This document shows, piece by piece, positions 9,203 to 18,211 of a stretch of 64,000 nucleotides of DNA; the stretch's first letter is position 1; every line of letters starts with the position of its first letter. The DNA comes from VRUE01 sp963697695 (GTDB lineage Bacteria; Actinomycetota; Thermoleophilia; Solirubrobacterales; 70-9). Both the position numbers and the translations under genes were made by a program. Location of the stretch: positions 1,550,001 to 1,614,000 of the forward strand of contig OY969094.1 of the NCBI GenBank assembly GCA_963697695.1. The letters are read 5' to 3'. The notes beneath the pieces were generated by a model. The model made no database searches. It was given only the letters and a program-made list of their open reading frames with translations, and was not told the origin of the DNA.

Positions 9203-10771
9203 CTATTCGCTTTGTTCGAACGTCTGCTGGTAAGTCGTCGATGCGCCCGGCCTGCCGATCGGTTTGAACGGCGGCTGCTGCGTGCAGCCGGGGGCCGGGA
9301 CGGCGGCGGAGTCGGTCTGTCCCGCGTAGGCGTAGATCTTCAGCCGTTCGAAGAAGTCTTTGGAGCGCAGTTCGTTTTCCTCGGCCGTCCGGGTCGGCTC
9401 TTCGGTGCGGCTCTTGAAGGCCGGGTTGCTGGGGGTCGTCGGGTCGAGCACGGCGGTGAGCCCGGCGCTGCACTGGCGGGTGTCGAAGCTGGCCAGGCCG
9501 GAGGCGAGGCTCTTGGAAGCAAGCGGCAGGCTGTAGGCGCTGTTGCGGTTGGTCGTGGTGCGGCCGGGAAAGGTCGCCAGCGATTCCGGGTTGAAGGGAC
9601 CCATCGCGCGCAGGTAGTGGACCTGCTCCCCGGCGGCGTTGGTCGGCAGCACTGCGTTCGACATCGCCGCGACGTTGGCCATCGCCGCGGTGATCTCGTT
9701 CTTGTAGAGGCCGGCGCCGGTGATCACCGGGTTGAGGTTGCGCAGGAAGGGATCGAGCGCCCTCAGGAAGGGTGGGAACTGGTCGCGGAAGAGCTTGCGC
9801 AGCGCCGGGAAGCCGGTGGGCGCAAGATCGATTACGGGGCCGAAGCCTTCGAAGAAGCCCTTGGCTTCCGGCGCGAAGCGGGAGAAGGCGACCAGGGTCG
9901 GCGAGAGCTCTTCGGCCGCCGGTACGAGCTGGCGCATCAGCGAGTTTGCGTTCTGGGCGAAGGCCTTGAGCCGCTCGAGCACCAGACGCGACTCGTCCTG
10001 GAAGGTCGGGAAGGCGCGGAAGAGCGCTTCGATGTCGCGGTCGCGCGCAGCGGTGGTGCGGAAGACGGCGTCCGAGTTGCGAATCAGCCCCTGCAGCTGG
10101 CCCTCGCGGCCGCGCAGGGCGGCCAGGGTGGTGGCGCCGTTGCGGAAGAGCTGCCTGACCGCGAGCCGCTGGCTGTCGAGGGTGCGGAAGAGGCGCTCGA
10201 ACTCAGAGAGGGTGGGTTCGAGTTCTCCGAAGGCGTAGGAGAGCGCCTGGCCGCGGCCCTCGATCGCCACGGCGGCTTCCTGCTGCCAGGTCTGGAAGGC
10301 GGCCCTGGTGTCGGCGTCGAAGGTGCGGAAGATCTCGTCCAGCTGCACCGACTCGGCGATGTTGGCCGCCGGCAGCGTTCCGCCGTCGGGCAGCTTCGGT
10401 CCCTCCGAATCGCCCGGGGTCAGCTCGATGTAGGTCTCGCCGAGCAGCGTCTTGGTGCGAAGCACCGCGCGCGTGTCCTTCGGGATCGGCCCGTACTTGT
10501 CTTCGATGTTGACCTTCGCCATCGCCTGTTCGCCATCGTCGGCGAGGACGATGTCCTGCACCTTGCCCACGGAGACGCCGGAGATCCGCACGTCGGACTG
10601 CTGGGCGAGCTGGGTCGCCTCCCGGAAGGGAATGTGGATCTCATACGGCTTTGCCTTGAACGGCGTCGGGCCGCCGAAGGTGATCCAGAGGAAGAGCAGG
10701 ATCCCGAAGCAGGACAGGGCGAAGCCGGCGATGACCAGGAGCTGGGCTGTGCTGGGTGCGCGCTTGCTCAT
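9203..10771 (-). CDS. MCE/MlaD family protein, sixth gene of mce operon
   Basis: 522 residues. One N-terminal membrane anchor (about 10-33), then an MCE/MlaD beta-barrel domain (about 40-120: PFREATQLAQQSDVRISGVSVGKV ... LLGETYIELTPG), a long helical region (125-330) and a C-terminal tail with cysteines (TRQCSAG, APGCTQQ). Family members form hexameric tunnels that carry lipids across the envelope. The start overlaps the previous stop (ATGA). There is no lipobox. Letters mceA-F by position would make this mceF, but I do not assign them from sequence. Confidence 0.9.
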   Translation of the reverse strand: MSKRAPSTAQLLVIAGFALSCFGILLFLWITFGGPTPFKAKPYEIHIPFREATQLAQQSDVRISGVSVGKVQDIVLADDGEQAMAKVNIEDKYGPIPKDTRAVLRTKTLLGETYIELTPGDSEGPKLPDGGTLPAANIAESVQLDEIFRTFDADTRAAFQTWQQEAAVAIEGRGQALSYAFGELEPTLSEFERLFRTLDSQRLAVRQLFRNGATTLAALRGREGQLQGLIRNSDAVFRTTAARDRDIEALFRAFPTFQDESRLVLERLKAFAQNANSLMRQLVPAAEELSPTLVAFSRFAPEAKGFFEGFGPVIDLAPTGFPALRKLFRDQFPPFLRALDPFLRNLNPVITGAGLYKNEITAAMANVAAMSNAVLPTNAAGEQVHYLRAMGPFNPESLATFPGRTTTNRNSAYSLPLASKSLASGLASFDTRQCSAGLTAVLDPTTPSNPAFKSRTEEPTRTAEENELRSKDFFERLKIYAYAGQTDSAAVPAPGCTQQPPFKPIGRPGASTTYQQTFEQSE

Positions 10772-12183
10772 TTGAGTCCGGGTCCACAGCCGGTCGCGGC
10801 CGGGTTTTCGGGATCGGGCGGGATCAAGGGAAGCTGGTTCTTGCGCGGCACGCGGGCGCCCTGGAGGAAGGTCCGCAGGTAGGGCTTCGCCGTGGTCAGG
10901 CCGTAGGCGAGTTCGGTCCCGTTGCAGGAGATCAGGATCAGCGCCCGCTGCACCGGCCCCGCCGGGTCGTCGAGGTTGAAGCTGGCGTTGAAGTTGTGGT
11001 TGAGCCAGGGCAGGTAGAAGAGGAAGCTCTCCTTCGGCCCTTTCGGCTGGAAGGCGAGCTCGTTGAGGAAGCTGTTGAAGGACCCGAGCGCGTTGCCGAA
11101 GCTGGTCACGGTCTTGTCGAGGTCGGGAGCGCCCTGCTTGGTGTGGGTGAGGACCGGGCGGATCTGGCGGGTGAAGGGCCGGACCTGGTCGCGGATCGGG
11201 ATCGTCGTCTGCTCGAAGAGCCGCTCGCTCGCTTCGAAAGCCGGCTTCAGCGCCTGGGCCTGCGGGATCAGGCCGAGCAGGGCAGGACGGGCCGCGGTCG
11301 AGAAGCGGTCGGCGGCGGAGAGACCGGCCTCGGCGGCGGAGAGCGTGGCCGGGAACTCGACCAGGATCTCCTGCAGGGACCGCTGCTGGTTGGCGAAGTT
11401 GCCGAGGGCGGCACCGGAGCCGGTGACGAAGCGTTCGAGGTCGGCATCGCGGCGGCCGAGCTCGGTCGTCAGCAGGCCGAAGTTGTGGATCACCCGCGCC
11501 AGCGCCCGCCGCCGCTGGGCGACTGCGCGGTTGAGATCGGCGACGTAGTGAACGAAGGGCTGGAAGCGGCGGAAGGCGCCCGAGAGCTGGCGGCCGCGGC
11601 CGCCGATGCCCTGCGCGCCGCCGGAGACGAGCAGCTGCAGGTACTGCTGGGTGTCGGTGTCGAGCGTGGCGAGGAAGGCGTCGAGGTTGACGTTCGGTTC
11701 GGTGCGCGAGAGCGGGAAGTTGGCGCCGTCCTCGACATGTCCCTTGGCCTCGCCGGGATCGACCTCGACCACCATGTCGTTGAGGTTGGTCTTCGGGCGC
11801 AGCAGCAGGGTCGCATCGGGATGGATCAGCTCCAGGTATTTGGGCTCGACGTCCATGCCGACGACGGCGTGTCCGTCTTCGAGGTCGACTGAGGCGACCT
11901 TGCCGATCGTGATGCCGGCGACCGTCACCGCCTGACCCTGGCCGGGCGTAACCGCCTGCGCGGTCGAGAACTCACCCGTGAGATGAGCGAAGTCTTCGCC
12001 GACGAAAGGCACCCAGGACGGCAGCGAAGCTTTCTGCTGGGTGAAGATCCAGAGCATCATCGTGATCCCGGCTATGGCGAGGACCGTGATCGCGATCGTG
12101 TCCTTGCCGCGCCCCCTGGACTGGCGGCCGAGCGAAGCGCGGAAGTGCTTCCAGCGGCTCACTCCGGGCTCCTGCTCGCTCAT
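10768..12183 (-). CDS. MCE/MlaD family protein, fifth gene of mce operon
   Basis: 471 residues: basic N-terminus, anchor helix at about 28-48 (AITVLAIAGITMMLWIFTQQ), then the MCE domain (about 65-150: FSTAQAVTPGQGQAVTVAG, LLLRPKTNLNDMVVEVDPG). Next comes the helical segment common to all six genes (VDLEDGHAV... FQPFVHYVADLNRAVAQRRR) and a Pro-rich C-terminus. It probably forms one subunit of a heteromeric lipid tunnel with its five neighbours. Both ends overlap neighbouring genes by 4 bases (ATGA), so the operon is tightly coupled. In mycobacteria the fifth member is usually a lipoprotein; no lipobox is seen here. Confidence 0.9.
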   Translation of the reverse strand: MSEQEPGVSRWKHFRASLGRQSRGRGKDTIAITVLAIAGITMMLWIFTQQKASLPSWVPFVGEDFAHLTGEFSTAQAVTPGQGQAVTVAGITIGKVASVDLEDGHAVVGMDVEPKYLELIHPDATLLLRPKTNLNDMVVEVDPGEAKGHVEDGANFPLSRTEPNVNLDAFLATLDTDTQQYLQLLVSGGAQGIGGRGRQLSGAFRRFQPFVHYVADLNRAVAQRRRALARVIHNFGLLTTELGRRDADLERFVTGSGAALGNFANQQRSLQEILVEFPATLSAAEAGLSAADRFSTAARPALLGLIPQAQALKPAFEASERLFEQTTIPIRDQVRPFTRQIRPVLTHTKQGAPDLDKTVTSFGNALGSFNSFLNELAFQPKGPKESFLFYLPWLNHNFNASFNLDDPAGPVQRALILISCNGTELAYGLTTAKPYLRTFLQGARVPRKNQLPLIPPDPENPAATGCGPGLK

Positions 12184-13688
12184 GGACTCACCACCGTCTC
12201 GCTCGGAGGGCCGGCCTGGCCAAGCGGGCCGTTGACGTCGGGGGCGGAGTTGGTGCTGCAGCGCACGTTGGGCTTCTTCGGCGGACGGCCGCCGAGCTGC
12301 GGCTGCGTGCCCTGAGGCGGAGCGATGGTGAAGGCGAAGTCCTGCTTCTCCGTGCTCAGGTTGCCGAGTTCGTTGTTGAGGGCGACGAGCTGGTCGCCGC
12401 CGCCGGGCTGGATGCGGAGGAAGGAGCCGTTGCCGTCGAAGTTCTGCCCCCAGCCGGCGAAGGCGCTGAGGGCGTAGAGGAATTCGCGGTAGTTGGGGCC
12501 ACCGGTGCTGAACTGGTCGTTGATCGTCTGGTTCCCGGTCGGCACGATCACCTTGCTGGTGCAGAGGCTGATCCGGTTGATCTGCGGCAGCGTATTCGCC
12601 TTGCCCGCCTGCGCCGCTCCAGCCAGGCCCGGGGTTGCTTCGCTCAGCAGCCTGGCGGTGCCGCCCAGCTCACGGCCCGAGAGCAGCGGCCGCGCCTGTT
12701 CGATCCAGGGACGGCCGGCGCTGATCAGCCGCGGCAGCTCGGCGACCGCCGGGGTGAGCTCGATCGCGTAGGCGCGCAGCGGCGGCAGCGTCTTGTTGAG
12801 GCTGATCAGCGAGCTGCGGGCGGCGCTCAGGGTCGGCGCCAGGCGGTGGATGGTGGTCGTCAGGTTGGCCGACTGGGCGGCGAGGGCGCCGGTGAACACG
12901 TCGAAGTTGACGATCAGGCTCTTCAGCGCCTCCTCGTTGTTGGCGAAGGCGCCGAAAGCACGCCCCGTACCGGCGATGAGACGGGCCAGGTCGCCTGCTT
13001 CGGTGCCGATCAGGGCGTTGGTGACCTGGGCGCTGTAGCGGCCGGCGTCGCCGCCGTAGCGGAAGGCGCCGTTGATCCCCTCGGCGCCGGTCTTGCCCCT
13101 CATCTCGGGCAGCTGGGTGACGTCTTCGGCGGGAGTCGGCTCATGGCTGAGCGCCGTGCCGAAGCCCTGCAGCAGGCGGCTGAGATCGGCCCGTACCGGC
13201 GATTGCAGCGCGGTCAGAATCTCGTCTATCTGGACCGCGGTGGAGGTGTGGGTGACTGGAATCGTGTCGCCGCTGCCCATCTCGGGAGCGCTGGGGCTGC
13301 CCGGATAGAGGTCGATGAAGAAGTTGCCCTCGAGGAAGATGCGCGGGCGGATCTGAGCGAAGGCGTCGTCGTGGATCGGACGGCCTTTGTCTTCGACCGT
13401 GAAGCTGACCTTGGTCGCGTCGCCGTCGCGCTCGACCTTGATCACCCGGCCGACCTCGACGCCGGCGATCCGGATCGGCGAGTTGGTCGAGATGTTGACC
13501 CCGTTGGCGAAGGTCGCCTTCAGTTCGTAGCCATAGCTGGTGAAGGGAATGTGCCCGGTGAAGGCGAGGTAGGGACCGATCGTGAAGATGAGCAGGAAGA
13601 TCACCGCGATCAGGGCATTGCTGGGCCTCCACTTGAAGCGGCTGTCGGTGGCCCCTGCCCTGGTGTCGCGCTCCGGAAGCCGTCCCAT
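12180..13688 (-). CDS. MCE/MlaD family protein, fourth gene of mce operon
   Basis: 502 residues from the ATG at 13688 (MGRLPERDTR), whose A overlaps the previous TAA (TAATG). The frame is open further upstream, but that part lies inside the preceding gene. Anchor helix at about 24-44 (ALIAVIFLLIFTIGPYLAF), then the MCE domain (about 50-130: YELKATFANGVNISTNSPI, IRIAGVEVGRVIKV, PRIFLEGNFFIDLYPGSP), then a helical domain (VQIDEILTALQSPVRADL) and a C-terminal Gly/Pro-rich tail. Predicted role is a subunit of an envelope lipid-transfer tunnel. Confidence 0.9.
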   Translation of the reverse strand: MGRLPERDTRAGATDSRFKWRPSNALIAVIFLLIFTIGPYLAFTGHIPFTSYGYELKATFANGVNISTNSPIRIAGVEVGRVIKVERDGDATKVSFTVEDKGRPIHDDAFAQIRPRIFLEGNFFIDLYPGSPSAPEMGSGDTIPVTHTSTAVQIDEILTALQSPVRADLSRLLQGFGTALSHEPTPAEDVTQLPEMRGKTGAEGINGAFRYGGDAGRYSAQVTNALIGTEAGDLARLIAGTGRAFGAFANNEEALKSLIVNFDVFTGALAAQSANLTTTIHRLAPTLSAARSSLISLNKTLPPLRAYAIELTPAVAELPRLISAGRPWIEQARPLLSGRELGGTARLLSEATPGLAGAAQAGKANTLPQINRISLCTSKVIVPTGNQTINDQFSTGGPNYREFLYALSAFAGWGQNFDGNGSFLRIQPGGGDQLVALNNELGNLSTEKQDFAFTIAPPQGTQPQLGGRPPKKPNVRCSTNSAPDVNGPLGQAGPPSETVVSP

Positions 13689-15115
13689 TACTGCTCGCCC
13701 TCTTTGCTGTCGAGCTGGCCGGCGGTGGAGGTCCCCTGGTTGCCTGGGGTGTTGCCGATCACCGTCACACCGGGCTTGTACTTCTCGTTGCCCGCCTCGC
13801 ACTCTTCCGGCTGCCCCGGGGAGGCGGTGTTCGGGTAGGGGTTGGTGTGCAGGTGGTTGAGGCGGTCGGGCCCGTTCGCCGGCGCCGACGCCGGGCCGCC
13901 CTCGGAGTTCGGTCCCTGGGGCGCCTCGAAGCCGATCGCGTTGAGCCAGTTGCCCAGCGGGTTGCCCTCGCTGGAAGCGCTGGCGAGGTTGCGGAAGGCG
14001 AGCGTCAGGTAGTTGCAGGTCGTCTGGGCGGGAGCGATGAACCTGATCGCCGGCTTGAGCAGGTCGTTGGTGTCGATCAGCAGGTCGAGCCCGTTGAAGA
14101 CACCGGGGGCTCCCTGGAAGGCGAGTAGGGCGTCGGCGGTCGGCGGGATCTGCGCGTTGAAGGTGGGTGTCTCGTTGAGTACCGGGATCCCGGCGCGCAG
14201 CGCAGCGGCGATCGTCGGCGAGGTTTCGCCGAGCGCTTTGGCACCGGGCTTCAGGGCGGCGAAGAAGCGTTCGGAATTGCGGAAGAAGGGCCGCAGGGCG
14301 GGCAGGTCTTCGTTGGCTACGTCAAGCGTTTCGGGGCCCTGCGAGATCGTTTCCTGGATGTAGGGCCGCGAGACGCGGGCGAAGGCGGCGAAAGTGCGAT
14401 CGAGGGCGACGAACATGCTCGCCTGCGTCTCGGCAACCGGGGCGACGGTGGCCGCGAGGTTCTCGAGAGCGCGCCAGAAGCCGGCCAGGTTGGTCCCGGG
14501 AGCGACCAGCGTGGCCAGCGGCATCTGCGCGTTTTCGGCCAGCCGGCGCAGGGCGGCGAAGGCGCCGTTCAGCTGCGGACCGCGGCCGGCGAAGGCGTTG
14601 CCGAAGCCGGCCAGGTTGCGTTGGATCGAGTCCCGCGTCTTCTCGTCGAACATGTCGAAGAACTGGTCGATGTCGACCGGTTCCGGACGGGCCGCCGAGA
14701 GCGGGATCGTGTCCCCCGCGGCATACCCCTCTTCGGAGTCGCCGGGGATGATCTCCAGGTACTTGAGGCCGAGGGGCGATTTCGGCCTGATCATCATCGT
14801 CGAGTTGTCCGGCAGCGGCTGCACGCTCTTGTCGAGCTTGAGGCTGAGGTCCGCTGCCACCCGTCCGTCGCCGATCTGAACCGGCACCACCGCCCTGACG
14901 GTGCCGATCCGGGCGCCGCCGATCCGCACCTCGTTGCCCTTGACCAGCGCGTTGGCGTTGGGCATCCGCGCGGTGAGGTTGTAGGTGGAGACGAAGGGAA
15001 GGCCGTTGTTGGCGTTGTAGGCGAGAAAGACGGCGACGATCACGACCAGCACGGTGACGGCGCCGACGATCACCGGGCTGCTCGCGACTCCCTGTATTCC
15101 GCTGCGATTCCTCAT
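13688..15115 (-). CDS. MCE/MlaD family protein, third gene of mce operon
   Basis: 475 residues from the ATG at 15115 (MRNRSGIQGVASS), which overlaps the previous stop as ATGA. Upstream open frame is a by-product of high GC. Anchor helix at about 13-35 (VIVGAVTVLVVIVAVFLAY), MCE domain at about 42-125 (NLTARMPNANALVKGNEVRI, MIRPKSPLGLKYLEIIPGDS), then helical repeats (VDIDQFFDMFDEKTRDSIQR) and a C-terminal region ending in an acidic/Ser tail. This copy has the most canonical MlaD signature of the six. Confidence 0.92.
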   Translation of the reverse strand: MRNRSGIQGVASSPVIVGAVTVLVVIVAVFLAYNANNGLPFVSTYNLTARMPNANALVKGNEVRIGGARIGTVRAVVPVQIGDGRVAADLSLKLDKSVQPLPDNSTMMIRPKSPLGLKYLEIIPGDSEEGYAAGDTIPLSAARPEPVDIDQFFDMFDEKTRDSIQRNLAGFGNAFAGRGPQLNGAFAALRRLAENAQMPLATLVAPGTNLAGFWRALENLAATVAPVAETQASMFVALDRTFAAFARVSRPYIQETISQGPETLDVANEDLPALRPFFRNSERFFAALKPGAKALGETSPTIAAALRAGIPVLNETPTFNAQIPPTADALLAFQGAPGVFNGLDLLIDTNDLLKPAIRFIAPAQTTCNYLTLAFRNLASASSEGNPLGNWLNAIGFEAPQGPNSEGGPASAPANGPDRLNHLHTNPYPNTASPGQPEECEAGNEKYKPGVTVIGNTPGNQGTSTAGQLDSKEGEQ

Positions 15116-16632
15116 GGGCCCAGGAGGTAGTCGAGGAGGGCGCGCTGGGGCGGCGAGGGAAGCGCCTTGGCGCCGAGTTCGCGGCGCTGATCCAGGCTCG
15201 GGGCGCTGCCACCCGGTACGGCCGGGGCGACGTCGGGCAGCGCGGTCTGCGGCAGCACGCCTCCGGCGCTGGTGCCGCCGCTTTCCTCCGCCAGCTCTTC
15301 TTCGACGAAGCGCGAGAGGGCGGCGCCGCTGAAGTCGGCGGTGGAGCCGCCGGCCACTGCGCCGAAGTGGGCGTCGCACTCGCCCTGCGTTGCGAGCACG
15401 TAGTCGACGCAGTTGGTCAGCGTGACCAGGGTGCGCGCGAAGTGACCGTATTCGTCGAATCCGTTGGTCGTGGCGGCGCCGTTGTAGATCAGGTCGACCA
15501 GGCCGTCCCAGCCTTTCGTCTTCTTCGTGCTGGTGAAGAATTCCGCCAGCTTGGTCACCGGCACCACTCCCGAGCGGGCGAGGTCGCGGCTCTTGCGCAC
15601 GATCGGGTCGGCGGCACGGATTTTGGGCCCCGCCACTTCACCGGTGGCACCGACCGACTTCAGCGCCACGGTCGAGGCAGCTGAGAACGGAGTGAGCAGG
15701 CGGGTCGCTTCGGTGAAGGCCGGCGCCGCCTTGTCGAGGTCGGTGAAGACGGGGGTGGCGGCGTCGGAGAAACCGGCGAGGCTGCGCATCGTCTGGCGGA
15801 ACTCGCGCAGGAACTCGGGGAACTTGCGCAGCGAGGCTTCCAGGGCCTCGCCGCGTTCGGAGCTGGCCTGGCCGGCGGCGCCGGCGTTGGCGAAGAAGCC
15901 GGCGACGCTGGTGCGCTCACGTGAGAGCGGGCCGAGGATCTGCTCGGAATCGGCAGCCAGCTGCGCGAGCTGGTTGCGCTGGTTGCGGAGGATGAGGAAG
16001 AAGCGGTCGAGGTCCCTCAACACCGGGTTGGCGCGCTTGACGGCCTCCTCGATGTCATCGCCGCGGCTGGCGAGACCGACCCCGAGTTCGTTGAAGATGA
16101 GGCGGAAGCGCTGCGCGTAGGGCAGGCTCTGGATGTCGTTGATCAGGTCGGGGTCGACGCTGGTGGTGTTGTTCTCCAGCGGCAGCAGATACTGGCCCTC
16201 GCCCGGCTCGCCGTCGGGGATCTCCTTCAGCGGCGGCGCCGGGGGCGAGCCGGGGGCGCGGGGAATCGTCGGGCGGCAGTCGACGAACTTCTCGCCGATC
16301 AGCGACTGCGGACGGATGTGGCAGCTGGCATCGCTGCGGAAATCCTGGAAGCCCGGGTCGGTGATCTTCATCACGATCACCGCCTTGCCCTCGACCGCCT
16401 GGGGACGGCCGTCCTCGTAGCTGTCGATCTCGCCCGGCATGGTGACGCCGACGGACTCGATCACGCCGACGTTCGCGCCGGCGACCCGCACCTGCTCGCC
16501 GTCGACCATGAAGGAGCCGTTGTCGAAGATCGCGCGGACGACGTAGGCGTCTTCATCTCCATCGCGGAAGAGGACGAAGACCAACGCGACGACGGCCACC
16601 ACGACAGCGCCTATGAGCAGCAGCCTTCTCAT
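15112..16632 (-). CDS. MCE/MlaD family protein, second gene of mce operon
   Basis: 506 residues: anchor helix at about 2-21 (RRLLLIGAVVVAVVALVFVLF), MCE domain at about 30-130 (IFDNGSFMVDGEQVRVAGAN, HIRPQSLIGEKFVDCRPTIP) with an inserted acidic loop (GEIDSYEDGRP), then a long helical domain (SLPYAQRFRLIFNELGVGLA) and a Ser/Pro-rich C-terminus. The two cysteines in the MCE domain (ASCHI, VDCRP) could form a disulfide. Starts and stops overlap neighbouring mce genes by 4 bases. Substrate is unknown. Confidence 0.9.
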   Translation of the reverse strand: MRRLLLIGAVVVAVVALVFVLFRDGDEDAYVVRAIFDNGSFMVDGEQVRVAGANVGVIESVGVTMPGEIDSYEDGRPQAVEGKAVIVMKITDPGFQDFRSDASCHIRPQSLIGEKFVDCRPTIPRAPGSPPAPPLKEIPDGEPGEGQYLLPLENNTTSVDPDLINDIQSLPYAQRFRLIFNELGVGLASRGDDIEEAVKRANPVLRDLDRFFLILRNQRNQLAQLAADSEQILGPLSRERTSVAGFFANAGAAGQASSERGEALEASLRKFPEFLREFRQTMRSLAGFSDAATPVFTDLDKAAPAFTEATRLLTPFSAASTVALKSVGATGEVAGPKIRAADPIVRKSRDLARSGVVPVTKLAEFFTSTKKTKGWDGLVDLIYNGAATTNGFDEYGHFARTLVTLTNCVDYVLATQGECDAHFGAVAGGSTADFSGAALSRFVEEELAEESGGTSAGGVLPQTALPDVAPAVPGGSAPSLDQRRELGAKALPSPPQRALLDYLLGP

Positions 16633-18026
16633 GGTCCGGGTGGCGCGTCGGCCGGGTTGCAGTCGGAGGTGGTCACACCGGAGCCGCTGTGAGGCGGTTC
16701 GACGAAGGGATTGGAGCCGTCCGGCGCCGATTGGGTCGCTCCGCCGGGACAGCGCCGCTTGACCGGGGCCGAGGAGCCATACACGTCGTACTGTTCGCTC
16801 GGCGCGATCGGTTTCAGCGAACTCCCGCCGTAGTTGAAGATGTTGAGCACGAAGCTGGCGCGGGCGTAGTGGCCGTTGGCGTCGTACGGAGCGGTGGCCT
16901 GGCCGAGCTTGCCGAAGCCGTTGAAGATGTCAGGCGTGTAGGCGCGGATGAAGTTGAGGTTCGGCTGGAAGTCGGCAATCGCGTCTTCGGAGTGCGGGAA
17001 GGCCCTGGAGGCCCGCTGCTGGACGGTGGGCAGGCTGGCCAGCAGTTCGCCCGCGTCATTGGCGAAGCCGGGCCGTTTCACGGTGAGCCGCAGGTTCTTG
17101 AAGGTGGGAACCGCCTTCGAGAGCACCGGGCGGAATTCGCTCAGGAAAGGCGCCAGTTCCTTGGTCGCAGGCTTGGCAGTGTTGACCAGGGGGTCGAGAT
17201 CGTCGAGCGCTGCACGGAGGTTGACGAAGGTCGTGTTGGCCTGGCGGAAGACGGGCGGCAGTAGCCGCAGGGTGTTGCCGAGGGCGACGTTCTGGTTGGC
17301 GATCGCGCCGAGCGCGGTCTCGGCGTTGGAGATCGCGCTCGACAGCGACTCGCCGCGCTCGGCGATCGCCGTGCTGAGCTTGCTCGAGCTGACCAGGAAG
17401 CGTTCGAAGAGCCGCTCGTCCGCGTTCAGTTCGGCGCCGAACGCGCTGGCGCGGTTGAGCCCCGGGCCGAAGAACTTGAAGGCGCGGTTGGCCTCCTCGC
17501 CGACGCCGGCGTAGCTGGCCCCGCTTCCCTTGATGAACTGTTCGAGCCCGCGGCGGACCGGGGGCGGAAAGGTGTTGAAGAGCTGGTCGATGTCGACCGG
17601 CGTCGTCGTCGAGGCCAGACCGAGCTCCGCCCCTTCGTCGAGAGCAGGATTGCTGTTCGGGCCCGGACTGATCGAGACGTAGTGGTTGGCGACGCCGGAG
17701 AGCGAGGTGGCGCGGATCGTCGCCGTCGACCCCTCGTGCAGCTCCTGTTCGACGCTGACCTTGACTTCGGCCAGGTTGTCGGAGGTGAGCTCGATGCTCT
17801 CGACCGATCCGACCGGCTGACCGCCGATCAACACCTGGTTGTCGGGGACCAGCTGAGCGGCGTTCTGGAAGAGCAGGTTGTACTTGTGGCTGCCGTTGCC
17901 GCCGAAGAGGACGATGGCGAGGGCGACAACCGCCACGGCGAGCGCCGCGATGACCGCAATTCGGGCGGGGGTGACCCCCCGGCTTTGCGCCGAGCTTGTG
18001 TCCTCGCCTGAGGGATTAGCAGCCAC
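16629..18026 (-). CDS. MCE/MlaD family protein, first gene of mce operon
   Basis: 465 residues: anchor helix at about 20-42 (IAVIAALAVAVVALAIVLFG), MCE domain at about 48-130 (LLFQNAAQLVPDNQVLIGGQ, TSLSGVANHYVSISPG), then a helical region (VDIDQLFNTFPPPVRRGLEQ) and a C-terminal tail with cysteines (KRRCPGG, SDCNPAD). It heads the six-gene operon. The first gene of actinobacterial mce operons normally follows two YrbE permease genes. Here the upstream neighbour is a divergent secreted-protein gene, so any permeases must be elsewhere. Confidence 0.92.
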   Translation of the reverse strand: MAANPSGEDTSSAQSRGVTPARIAVIAALAVAVVALAIVLFGGNGSHKYNLLFQNAAQLVPDNQVLIGGQPVGSVESIELTSDNLAEVKVSVEQELHEGSTATIRATSLSGVANHYVSISPGPNSNPALDEGAELGLASTTTPVDIDQLFNTFPPPVRRGLEQFIKGSGASYAGVGEEANRAFKFFGPGLNRASAFGAELNADERLFERFLVSSSKLSTAIAERGESLSSAISNAETALGAIANQNVALGNTLRLLPPVFRQANTTFVNLRAALDDLDPLVNTAKPATKELAPFLSEFRPVLSKAVPTFKNLRLTVKRPGFANDAGELLASLPTVQQRASRAFPHSEDAIADFQPNLNFIRAYTPDIFNGFGKLGQATAPYDANGHYARASFVLNIFNYGGSSLKPIAPSEQYDVYGSSAPVKRRCPGGATQSAPDGSNPFVEPPHSGSGVTTSDCNPADAPPGP

Positions 18027-18211
18027 GGATCGTCGCTTGCGGTTCCCCGGCCTCCGATCCGGCGGAACGGCTGCAGAATCGTATCCGAGCCGTCGACGGA
18101 GAATCGCGTCGCGAGCGGGGACTTAACTGGAATTCAACGCGCTACTCTGGCCCCGCGGGCCGGTTTAGGAACTTGGGAGGCGCGGGCCAAATCGAAGGAG
18201 GAGAGAAGTCG

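Noticed and set aside
15912..15925. CTCACGTGAG palindrome as a second parS
   Set aside because: It shares only the central CACGTG, lacks the GTTTC/GAAAC flanks and is inside an mce gene.
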